In this document: positions 1-5,143 of the stretch, in pieces
How the letters are laid out: every line of letters starts with the position of its first letter
Position numbering within the stretch: the first letter of the stretch is position 1
NCBI GenBank assembly: GCA_005800865.1
Contig: SYEI01000339.1
Location: forward strand, 1 to 10,599
Length of the DNA: 10,599 nucleotides
DNA from: Bacteroidota bacterium
GTDB lineage: Bacteria; Bacteroidota; Bacteroidia; B-17B0; Aurantibacillaceae
Reading direction: 5' to 3'
Program-made: the position numbers and the translations under genes
Notes under the pieces: generated by a model
Database searches by the model: none
What the model was told of the DNA's origin: nothing
What the model saw: only the letters and a program-made list of their open reading frames with translations

Positions 1-2
1 CT

Positions 3-338
3 CAAAATAATATTGATGATTTTATGCAAGAGAAACTAAATGGTCCTAAAAAATATAATAAAATTGAAGCGCCTATATTTATTAATGATTTTATAATAGG
101 TAAAGGTAAAATACCTCAAAGAAAAATAAAATCAGACTTTACATATGAATTAGGAAAGCTCCATGGTAAGCACCCTGCAATAACAATAGATTATTTTAAA
201 AGAAATTTCAGTACCAATAAAAAAATAATGGTTGAGCTTAATAATATGGAGCTTAACTACAATAACATTTTAGAATATTACTGCTCTTTCGAATATTTAA
301 GAAAACTAATCTTAAAGAAAAAATACGCTTTGTTGTAA
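3..338 (+). CDS. Hypothetical protein, 5' end beyond window
   Basis: The frame is open from the window edge (first full codon at 3) to TAA at 336-338. The ATG at 24 may therefore be internal, and the gene probably starts outside the window. The visible product is about 111 residues, Lys/Asn/Ile-rich, basic near the C-terminus (RKLILKKKYALL), with no signal peptide, membrane segment or motif I recognise. It is A+T-rich like the other accessory genes here. The nearest rho-independent terminator on this strand is about 140 bp downstream (481-505), beyond an inverted-repeat region. It could be the C-terminal end of a larger protein. The function is unknown. Confidence 0.5.
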   Translation, partial: QNNIDDFMQEKLNGPKKYNKIEAPIFINDFIIGKGKIPQRKIKSDFTYELGKLHGKHPAITIDYFKRNFSTNKKIMVELNNMELNYNNILEYYCSFEYLRKLILKKKYALL

Positions 339-360
339 GTTCATCCTATAAACCATGCCG

Positions 361-455
361 TTACCTATCGGGACGGGCTATCCGCTTTTATCTTTTTATC
401 CTCACACACATTCTTTACTATAAAAAGGATAACCGCTACTATCCCTAACGGGTAA
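361..455. repeat. Long imperfect inverted repeat
   Basis: Several blocks on the left pair in order with blocks on the right. TTACC (361-365) pairs with GGTAA (451-455), GGGA (370-373) with TCCC (442-445), and TTATCTTTTTAT (388-399) with ATAAAAAGGATAA (420-432, one bulge). The word CCGCT also occurs directly on both arms (382-386 and 433-437). The folded form would be a long interrupted hairpin. From memory, similar CCGCTACTATCCCTAACG-like words recur in Bacteroidota intergenic DNA, but I cannot confirm that here. It could be a remnant of a mobile cassette end or a structured RNA. Confidence 0.45.
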
Positions 456-480
456 AGATTTACCACTTATTCATAAAATT

Positions 481-510
481 AAGCCACTTACAAAGTGGCT
501 TTTTTGTTTT
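481..510 (+). terminator. Rho-independent terminator
   Basis: A perfect 9-bp stem (AAGCCACTT at 481-489, AAGTGGCTT at 493-501) with loop ACA is followed by TTTTTGTTTT. The U-rich tail is on the plus strand. It probably ends transcription coming from the partial gene at 3-338 and insulates the gene at 702. Confidence 0.8.
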
Positions 511-701
511 AACAAAACTTTAGAATCCAAATATATCCTTTGGCACAATCCTTCGTTATATATCCTAAATCTTAAAAATCGGATATATTGAAAACACAAA
601 AAGAAAAAAGAATCACCCGAACTCTTTCTCTTCCTTGCTCGCTTTCTTAAAGTAAAGCAGAACACCGATAAAAATAAATTCACAAATTAAATTTAAAAAT
701 C

Positions 702-1469
702 ATGTCAACTTATATAGAAAGCGGTCACGCAAAAAACACCGCTAATTTCGATCACTTAATTGCTTTATTGTTAACGTATAGTACAAACTATACACCGTCA
801 ACAACAAACTTAGCAATTACAAATTTACAAACCGTTCTTACAAATGCACAAGGTGCATTAACTACCGTAAAAAATGAATACAACGGTTGGAAAAATGCAA
901 CAAACAGCAGAGAAATTGCTTTTGAACCCTTAAAAGGTTTATCAACTCGTTTATTAAATACACTAATGTCAGTTGGTGCAAACGAGCAAATCATAAAGGA
1001 TTACAAAACACTTAACGCTAAAGTGCAAGGCTCTAAATTAACCAAAGCAGATTCTGGAATTGTAGCCGACCCAAATGAAGATGCCGCAAACAAAACAACT
1101 TTACCTGTAAAGAAAACAGTTTCGGTATCTCAACAAAGTTTCGATAACCTTATTGAACACTATGATAAGATTATCAAATTATTAGCTTCGGTTCCTGCGT
1201 ATAACCCAACAGAAACAGCGCTAAAGGTTGTAACATTACAAACAACGTTAGCAAACTTAAAAACTGTAAATACTGCTGCTTATACAAGTTATGCTAAAGT
1301 CAGTAACGCAAGAATTGCCCGCAATAAAATCCTTTATGACAACCCTGATGCGTTAATCGTATTAGCAAAAGCAGTAAAGGCATACATTAAAGGTAAATTC
1401 GGAGCAAGTAGCCCAGAATACGGACAAGTAAGTTCAATCAAGTTTACAAAGGTTAAAACAGGCAAATAA
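702..1469 (+). CDS. Duplicated helical protein of unknown function
   Basis: This is a 255-aa soluble protein with no signal peptide, membrane segment or cysteine. It is made of two related halves, about residues 16-110 and 147-250, joined by a Lys/Asp/Ala-rich linker. Both halves begin FDxLI, continue to a YxPxxxxL segment and an LQTxL motif, and share an NxRxxxxxxL segment (SREIAFEPL and ARIARNKIL). Both are predicted mostly alpha-helical. I remember similar proteins starting MSTYxExGHAKN as hypothetical proteins in other Bacteroidota, so this seems to be a conserved lineage-specific family; its function is not known to me. The gene stands alone, with a terminator before it and its own terminator 20 bp after the stop. 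Codon use is somewhat more G+C-rich than in the neighbouring accessory genes, which could reflect good expression. Confidence 0.9.
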   Translation: MSTYIESGHAKNTANFDHLIALLLTYSTNYTPSTTNLAITNLQTVLTNAQGALTTVKNEYNGWKNATNSREIAFEPLKGLSTRLLNTLMSVGANEQIIKDYKTLNAKVQGSKLTKADSGIVADPNEDAANKTTLPVKKTVSVSQQSFDNLIEHYDKIIKLLASVPAYNPTETALKVVTLQTTLANLKTVNTAAYTSYAKVSNARIARNKILYDNPDALIVLAKAVKAYIKGKFGASSPEYGQVSSIKFTKVKTGK

Positions 1470-1488
1470 CCTTTAGTATCTTAAAAGT

Positions 1489-1519
1489 AAGGGAGTCAAA
1501 ATTTGACTCCCTTTTTATT
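1489..1519 (+). terminator. Rho-independent terminator of the 702 gene
   Basis: The stem is AAGGGAGTC (1489-1497) with GACTCCCTT (1505-1513), around an AAAATTT centre that can extend the pairing. TTTTTATTT follows. It lies 20 bp after the stop codon at 1469. Confidence 0.88.
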
Positions 1520-1532
1520 TGCCAATAAATAA

Positions 1533-1811
1533 ACCGCTCGATTTATAAAACACGTTTCCCTGAAAGTAATTCTTACCGCTTACAAAATAGTGGAAGCCGC
1601 TTACCTTTCAGAACTCACAGATGTAAAAGTAAATTAAGCCGCTTTAACTTTAGAACACGCCGCTATCAATATATATGAAGTCTCTTTAAAGACAAATGAC
1701 GTAGGTGTAACAATAGAACTAACCGCTTACAAAGTAAAGGAAGCCGCTTACTTTTCATATCTCACCGCTTTACAACTAAATGTATATCGACCTAACCGCA
1801 TAAACCACTAA
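1533..1811 (+). pseudogene. Decayed heptad-repeat coding sequence (21-bp array)
   Basis: The word CCGCT starts at 1534, 1576, 1597, 1639, 1660, 1723, 1744 and 1765. All intervals are 21, 42 or 63 bp, giving twelve 21-bp units up to 1785. Read in the frame starting at 1533, each unit is a seven-residue repeat such as TAYKIVE, AAYLSEL, AALTLEH, VSLKTND or TAYKVKE. Position 2 is almost always small (Ala, Ser or Gly) and positions 3 and 5 are mostly hydrophobic. Units without CCGCT keep the amino-acid pattern (VSLKVIL at 1554-1574), so the repeat looks like it was maintained as protein. The frame has no ATG, an in-frame TAA at 1635-1637, and ends with TAA at 1809-1811. I read it as a truncated, inactivated gene of unknown function. 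A pure DNA repeat is the alternative. Confidence 0.6.
1576..1764 (+). repeat. 42-bp near-identical direct repeat pair
   Basis: The 42 bp at 1576-1617 and 1723-1764 match at 36 positions. Each copy is two 21-bp units, both beginning CCGCTTAC. The copies are 147 bp apart, exactly seven units, so the array has a higher-order duplication. Confidence 0.75.
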
Positions 1812-1832
1812 ACCGGCATAATTTGTAGACCT

Positions 1833-1868
1833 TTGTACATAGAACTAAGTGTACTGAACTGTGTACAA
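1833..1868. repeat. Inverted repeat TTGTACA/TGTACAA
   Basis: TTGTACA (1833-1839) pairs perfectly with TGTACAA (1862-1868) across 22 bases. The related word GTGTAC also occurs inside the loop. It has no U-tract, so it is not a terminator. It is the first of several hairpins in this stretch. Confidence 0.45.
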
Positions 1869-1878
1869 GCCACCGCAC

Positions 1879-1951
1879 ATTTTGCAAGCACATTTGGTCG
1901 CTTATTTCCAAAGGCAATAATTTTAGTTTGCGCCAAATAAGTTTGCAAAAT
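1879..1951. repeat. Interrupted hairpin with symmetric internal loop
   Basis: The outer stem ATTTTGCAA (1879-1887) pairs with TTGCAAAAT (1943-1951). Then come four unpaired bases on each side, an inner stem ATTTGG (1892-1897) with CCAAAT (1933-1938), and CGC/GCG (1899-1901 with 1930-1932) past one bulged T. The architecture is ordered and extensive for an intergenic region. It could be a folded transposition or recombination end, or a structured RNA. It lacks the GTTRRRY core of integron attC sites. Confidence 0.5.
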
Positions 1952-2417
1952 TTCCTCCCCGCCTGTGGGTGCTATTAGAACAAGCAATTTTTCAAATTGC
2001 CTCCCTATCGCACAGTAAAAACTAAAAACTGTGTTTCAAACAAACATTCGGTAACCAACTAACTGCAAAGACACATAACCGCTTAGTTCGGCAGACACGT
2101 ACCTATGTGTAAACTAAATAGAGCGCACTGAAACATAACAGAAGCTAAACTCAATTTGCTTTAATCTTCTAACTCAATAAAAAGGGTTCTTTTAGTTTAT
2201 AAAAGAATATACGTAATTTTTATTCCAATGCAGATGATCTAGTAAGAGTTTTTTTGAAGAATAGTAGATTGAAAACAATAGTGTTTAGAAATGATAGAGT
2301 CTTCTAAAAACTATTAGTAGAATTTATTTGGCACAAAATCGTGTGTCTATGCGACACAAACACCAGTGTTTTATGGGTTTTTTAACATAACGTTTCGGTA
2401 ATTTTCTACATTTTCAC

Positions 2418-2448
2418 TTTACATTCTCGTTTTATTGAAATAATTTTG
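2418..2448 (+). promoter_or_regulatory. Bacteroidota-type promoter of the 2474 operon
   Basis: TAATTTTG at 2441-2448 fits the Bacteroidota -7 consensus TAnnTTTG exactly. TTTA at 2418-2421, 19 bases upstream, is a one-mismatch -33 element (consensus TTTG). Transcription would start near 2454, leaving a leader of about 20 nt before the ATG at 2474. Confidence 0.65.
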
Positions 2449-2473
2449 TACTTCAATACAAAACGATAATAAA

Positions 2474-2893
2474 ATGAAAAACGTAGAAAAACATTTGAAT
2501 AATATTCAGTTGGCACATTTGCGAGATCCATCTAAGTGTAATGGTAACAAATGTAAGTTGCCAAATTGCGTTCATTGTCTGTGCGATATGCGGGAAGATA
2601 GCAAATTCTGTTGCGCGTCTCATAGAAGCGCAGCTGGTAATATAAAATTCAAAGCACGGCATTCTCACATAAACGAATATGCTAGTTCACACAGAAGTAA
2701 CACGCTTATCGTTGAAGACTTTTATAGCAGAAACATAATTAGGTTTGATCAAGGATACTTAACTGCAGCCGAATTCGATTTCAGTTTTAAGGCGCCTCAA
2801 ATAATAGTTAACGGTAGTGAAGCCTCTCTCTTCGGAGATATTGCAATGTGGCTGGATTCAGAAGGTTTTTTTAACTTACAAAAAATAAAATAG
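2474..2893 (+). CDS. Cys-rich putative metal-binding protein, unknown family
   Basis: This 139-aa protein has all its cysteines in the first third: C22, C27, C32, C35, C37, C46, C47, followed by H50. The CxHC pair at 32-35 and FCCASHR at 45-51 resemble the short zinc knuckle in which CxxC is followed by FCSxxCR or FCSxxHR, so a zinc-finger fold for residues about 20-60 is likely. The basic KFKARH after it would suit nucleic-acid contact. The C-terminal half (about 75-139) is mixed and acidic, and I do not recognise it. There is no signal peptide or membrane segment. The gene has its own promoter and lies 3 bp upstream of the 2897 gene, so the two are cotranscribed. Its role is unknown; the metal site is inferred. 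Confidence 0.8.
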   Translation: MKNVEKHLNNIQLAHLRDPSKCNGNKCKLPNCVHCLCDMREDSKFCCASHRSAAGNIKFKARHSHINEYASSHRSNTLIVEDFYSRNIIRFDQGYLTAAEFDFSFKAPQIIVNGSEASLFGDIAMWLDSEGFFNLQKIK

Positions 2894-2896
2894 ATC

Positions 2897-3226
2897 ATGA
2901 AAATATATCATCCAAATTTTTTCGATGGCTTCGGCATAGAAAGCAAACTAGAAAGAAAATTATTCACTGATGCTTCTAAAATTATATATATGCAGCCAGC
3001 AGCTGATACGCTAAAAATGCCAAATTTATCTGAAGGTATAATTTGTAAGCCAACAGTCCACATTGCTCGAACTCCAAAAGAAGATGTTTCTAATGTAATT
3101 ATCTACATAATGCTAGTTATCTTGATACTGGTGTTGTTGTATATTATATATGATTTCTGGAAAGAAGAGAAAAAGCTAGAACAAAAACTATTGGAATGTC
3201 AATCGGCAAAAAAGCTAAGCCATTAA
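2897..3226 (+). CDS. Single-pass membrane protein with charged C-terminal tail
   Basis: This 109-aa protein has one strongly hydrophobic helix at about residues 66-86 (a run of Ile/Leu/Val after VSN). A short charged, probably coiled-coil tail follows (KEEKKLEQKLLECQ). The 65-residue N-terminal region has no recognised motif. There is no cleavable signal, so it is probably a membrane-anchored protein; topology cannot be settled by eye. It starts 3 bp after the Cys-rich gene and so forms a two-gene operon with it. Its stop codon overlaps the stop of the opposing XRE gene (3223-3226), and I see no terminator between them, so transcripts may run antisense into each other. The function is unknown. 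Confidence 0.8.
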   Translation: MKIYHPNFFDGFGIESKLERKLFTDASKIIYMQPAADTLKMPNLSEGIICKPTVHIARTPKEDVSNVIIYIMLVILILVLLYIIYDFWKEEKKLEQKLLECQSAKKLSH

Positions 3227-3438
3227 AAGTCAAATAACTTTGTAGTAGGGACCTTTAAAGCCATCGCTATCTCATGAAGATAAAATGCAGTCGGGTTTAT
3301 TTCCCCAGTCTCTAGTCTATTAATGTTTTGCTTGTGCTTATTACATTTTTTTGCAAGTTGCACTTGCGTCAACTCATTTTCTTCGCGTAACCTAGCAATT
3401 TGTTTTCCAAGTTTCTTAGTAAATACTGATTTTTCCAT
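3223..3438 (-). CDS. XRE/Cro-CI family transcriptional regulator
   Basis: This 71-aa protein consists almost entirely of one HTH_3 domain. Helices run from about residue 8, with LTQVQLAKKCNKHKQNINRL at 23-42 as the helix-turn-helix and the family-typical ExGxxxPT at 43-50. I chose the ATG at 3438. A TTG at 3456 would add six unrelated residues. It is divergent from the 3533-4701 operon and shares with it a perfect palindrome (3473-3498), its likely operator. It is convergent with the 2474-3226 operon. The arrangement is that of a small autoregulated repressor controlling an accessory module. It could also be an antitoxin-like regulator, but the neighbours are not recognisable toxins. Confidence 0.88.
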   Translation of the reverse strand: MEKSVFTKKLGKQIARLREENELTQVQLAKKCNKHKQNINRLETGEINPTAFYLHEIAMALKVPTTKLFDF

Positions 3439-3465
3439 GCCCTGTAAATTTAACAAAAAAAGTTC

Positions 3466-3473
3466 GAAAAATA
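3466..3473 (-). promoter_or_regulatory. Possible -7 box of the XRE gene
   Basis: On the minus strand the box reads TATTTTTC, one mismatch from TAnnTTTG. It would place the transcript start near 3460, about 22 nt before the ATG at 3438. The upstream -33 position would fall inside the palindrome 3473-3498, so a bound repressor would block it. Confidence 0.35.
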
Positions 3474-3498
3474 ACGGTAACCATGTATGGTTACCGTT
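3473..3498. promoter_or_regulatory. Perfect 26-bp palindrome, probable XRE operator
   Basis: The half-site AACGGTAACCAT (3473-3484) is repeated exactly in inverted form (ATGGTTACCGTT, 3487-3498) around a central GT. Each half contains the small palindrome GGTAACC. It sits in the divergent region between the XRE gene and the 3533 operon, overlapping the -33 positions of both predicted promoters. A dimeric HTH repressor would shut both at once. Perfect symmetry over 24 bases with no U-tract argues for protein binding rather than a terminator. Confidence 0.8.
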
Positions 3499-3509
3499 GG
3501 TTTAATTCA

Positions 3510-3517
3510 TACATTTG
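3510..3517 (+). promoter_or_regulatory. -7 box of the 3533-4701 operon
   Basis: TACATTTG is an exact match to TAnnTTTG. It predicts a transcript start near 3523 and a leader of about 10 nt before the ATG at 3533. No good TTTG -33 is visible at the right distance; that position lies in the right half of the palindrome. A weak, repressor-controlled promoter would look like this. Confidence 0.65.
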
Positions 3518-3532
3518 AAGAAAATATCTCAC

Positions 3533-4207
3533 ATGAAAATAGAACACTCTTCACTACTTACATCAAATAGATTTTTTACAACATTATCTCCGAAGAATAG
3601 GTTCGAAGAAAATCTACGATTAACTCTTTCTTTAAGAGGTAACAATATCATCGAAAATTTTGATTGGGCGTTTGTGGATCTTCACTATCAATTAATGGAC
3701 AACAAAAAGGAAACTAAAAGAATTTTTCTTAATCGCGATGACTTTCGTGAAACACTGTTTTCTATAAAAATAAATACAGGAGATTTATTGAGCAAAATTC
3801 GCATCGGATTGTATTTTAAGAAAGAGGATTCTTCAAATCAATTCCTAGATAAAATTCTTGTAGACGATAATGATGACCCTAAAATATCAAATTTGATATT
3901 CTTACCCACATTGAGAGAAACAATCCAAAATAGGGAACCCATTGAATTTATAGAAAAATTAAGGTCTATGAGTGCCGATAATTTTCAAGATCTCCTAGAT
4001 ACAGACTTACCTGCCCTGCACGCCTTGATGGACAAGGCTCCTGAGAGAGCATTTTATTATTGGGCTTTATCTGATAAAATTATTAAAACGACAGCTACCT
4101 CCAAATTGCGATTAAGCTATCTTGATTTCGCCGTGGAGTCATACTTCAATGAGTATCATGACGGTAAATTACGTCTAGGGTTTAACCTTGAAAACATATC
4201 AGTATGA
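3533..4207 (+). CDS. Unknown protein, first gene of XRE-flanked pair
   Basis: This is a 224-aa cytoplasmic-looking protein with no signal, membrane helix, cysteine or motif I recognise. The first half (about 1-115) alternates hydrophobic and polar residues and is probably beta-rich. The second half (about 118-224) is mainly helical with several acidic patches. I start it at the ATG at 3533 because the in-frame TTG at 3515 lies inside the predicted -7 box and would be upstream of the transcript. Its stop overlaps the start of the next gene as ATGA (4204-4207), so translation is coupled and the two products probably act together in similar amounts. Control by the neighbouring XRE repressor is inferred from the shared palindrome. 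The function is unknown. Confidence 0.85.
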   Translation: MKIEHSSLLTSNRFFTTLSPKNRFEENLRLTLSLRGNNIIENFDWAFVDLHYQLMDNKKETKRIFLNRDDFRETLFSIKINTGDLLSKIRIGLYFKKEDSSNQFLDKILVDDNDDPKISNLIFLPTLRETIQNREPIEFIEKLRSMSADNFQDLLDTDLPALHALMDKAPERAFYYWALSDKIIKTTATSKLRLSYLDFAVESYFNEYHDGKLRLGFNLENISV

Positions 4208-4701
4208 AAAACAATAAGGATGAAATAGATTACCTGATGCTTTTTAGTGGCATGCATCAGGAATTTTTAATAAACAAAATTAGAATCAAACCACTACTTA
4301 AAGAGTATTACGTTGATTATGAAAACTGGAAAGTTAATACTGACGGAACGGGTTCTGCAAATATTTGGATAGAACCGAAAAAGAGTCTGGTCTACAAACC
4401 AGCGTTCAAGTCTCCGTTTCCACAAATAGAAATTAAAGGTTTACTGATAACCGTAAAAACAAAAATGGTAACAGAAACAAAAAATAACAAAACCGTAAGA
4501 TTTGAAATAGCCGGAGCCTTTAATCCTAGCATTTGGCGAGGCAGAAACACTTTAAAGCTACAACCCATTGGAGAAACAGTAATAACAGGTCATAACAGAG
4601 TAGTGCTAGAGCAAGACCAAATGTTTTCAACATACTTTTTAAAATATATAAGTCAAAACTATGCTCATTTTATTTCAAAATCGGTGAAATTTTTCACCTA
4701 A
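4204..4701 (+). CDS. Unknown protein, second gene of XRE-flanked pair
   Basis: This 165-aa protein is probably mostly beta-strand, with many alternating segments (for example IEIKGLLITVKTKMVTE at about 79-95) and a helical C-terminal end with several Tyr and Phe. There is no signal peptide, membrane helix or cysteine, and I recognise no family. It begins inside the stop codon of the 3533 gene (ATGA) and ends just before a rho-independent terminator, so the operon is exactly two genes. Partnership with the upstream product is the safest inference. The products may form a complex used by the mobile element, such as a defence, toxin or maintenance function, but nothing in the sequence proves which. 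Confidence 0.85.
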   Translation: MKNNKDEIDYLMLFSGMHQEFLINKIRIKPLLKEYYVDYENWKVNTDGTGSANIWIEPKKSLVYKPAFKSPFPQIEIKGLLITVKTKMVTETKNNKTVRFEIAGAFNPSIWRGRNTLKLQPIGETVITGHNRVVLEQDQMFSTYFLKYISQNYAHFISKSVKFFT

Positions 4702-4711
4702 TAATCAGAGA

Positions 4712-4751
4712 CTTACATCATTTTACTAAAAAAAATGAGGTGGTTTTTTTG
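4712..4751 (+). terminator. Rho-independent terminator of the 3533-4701 operon
   Basis: ACATCATTTT (about 4715-4724) pairs with AAAATGAGGT (about 4732-4741, one mismatch) across an A-rich loop. A run of T (4743-4750) follows. It lies 10 bp after the stop at 4701. A second short hairpin, GGTGAAA/TTTCACC, overlaps the last codons. Confidence 0.75.
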
Positions 4752-4765
4752 TAGTTCAAAATCTA

Positions 4766-4780
4766 ACATAAATGTTATGT
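4766..4780. promoter_or_regulatory. Small inverted repeat upstream of recombinase operon
   Basis: ACATAA (4766-4771) and TTATGT (4775-4780) flank ATG. It lies about 85 bp before the 4865 gene. It could be a regulatory site, though repeats this short and A+T-rich arise by chance. A possible weak -7 box TACTTTTA is at 4841-4848. Confidence 0.25.
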
Positions 4781-4864
4781 AATGCCCGTAAATACTGAGG
4801 CTTGTGAATATCTGAGTTTCTGACTAAAACCTGTAAATAGTACTTTTATTAAAAAAATAACCAC

Positions 4865-5143
4865 ATGAAAAAAGAAACTATTTTAGAATTTATTTTTCTA
4901 TTTGTAATTATACTATGTTACTATAGTGATAAGTTCTCTGGCAAAAATCAAAGAGTTGATAAGGCTGTAATTCCTAATGATGCTAAACGAGCTCGGCTAA
5001 CATTAGATGAACTTAGGCGGTACCCAGGCCTAGAATCTATAGATGAAAAAGAAGGCTATGCTGCAATTGCATCATTAGAAAGCTATTCACGAATATTATT
5101 TGAACTATTCACCGAACAAAAGAGAAACAAACATGAAAGATAA
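4865..5143 (+). CDS. Small membrane-anchored protein paired with recombinase
   Basis: This 92-aa protein has an N-terminal hydrophobic helix (about 7-20), a polar linker, and a compact helical C-terminal part at 43-83 (LTLDELRRYPGLESIDEKEG then helix). From memory, similar LTxExLRxxPGxExxxxxEA segments occur in small proteins encoded just upstream of recombinase genes in Bacteroidota mobile elements, usually without a membrane anchor. The gene overlaps the start of the recombinase by 11 bp, so the two are cotranscribed and probably translationally coupled. A role as an accessory or regulatory partner of recombination is inferred from context only. Confidence 0.75.
   Translation: MKKETILEFIFLFVIILCYYSDKFSGKNQRVDKAVIPNDAKRARLTLDELRRYPGLESIDEKEGYAAIASLESYSRILFELFTEQKRNKHER

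Larger units (their letters stand above)
339..701. other. Intergenic region with inverted repeat and terminator
   Basis: No believable gene lies in these 363 bases. A minus-strand frame at 471-683 has low-complexity content and crosses the terminator, so I do not call it. The stretch holds a long imperfect inverted repeat (361-455), a rho-independent terminator (481-510), and then about 190 bp of A+T-rich leader before the gene at 702. I found no convincing TAnnTTTG promoter for that gene. TATATTGA near 586 is the nearest but weak candidate. Confidence 0.6.
1520..2473. other. Gene-poor region with decayed repeats and hairpins
   Basis: This is the largest gap in the window. It has no intact gene with a start codon. 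In order it holds a 21-bp-period array that reads as a broken heptad-repeat coding sequence (1533-1811), an inverted repeat TTGTACA/TGTACAA (1833-1868), a larger interrupted hairpin (1879-1951), small hairpins GCAATTT/AAATTGC (1984-2000) and CACAGT/ACTGTG (2011-2033), an 8-bp hairpin TTCTTTTA/TAAAAGAA (2187-2207), a TGTGTC/GACACA hairpin (2342-2358), and the promoter of the 2474 operon. I see nothing further in 2034-2186 or 2208-2341. Confidence 0.7.

Noticed and set aside
471..683. Minus-strand frame of 70 codons
   Set aside because: It crosses the plus-strand terminator at 481-510, has low-complexity Arg/Lys/Phe content and no promoter.
788..994. Minus-strand frame inside the 702 gene
   Set aside because: Shadow of the well-supported duplicated protein on the other strand.
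1534..1785. CRISPR-like spacing of CCGCT words
   Set aside because: The constant part is only 5-8 bases, units are directly abutting 21-mers without unique spacers, and the pattern is explained by heptad codons.
1879..1951. Integron attC site
   Set aside because: The interrupted hairpin looks similar in outline but lacks the RYYYAAC/GTTRRRY core, and no integron integrase is present.
2408..2417. Possible direct repeat (TTTTCAC) with the tRNA terminator region as an att site
   Set aside because: Only seven bases match; this is expected by chance, so the element's left end stays unassigned.
2453..2668. Minus-strand frame opposite the Cys-rich gene
   Set aside because: Shadow; the plus-strand gene has a good promoter and operon context.
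3323..3505. Plus-strand Cys/Phe-rich frame opposite the XRE gene
   Set aside because: Shadow of a clear HTH protein and runs through the palindrome.
3515..3532. TTG start six codons upstream of the 3533 gene
   Set aside because: The TTG is the end of the predicted -7 box TACATTTG, so it would not be in the mRNA.
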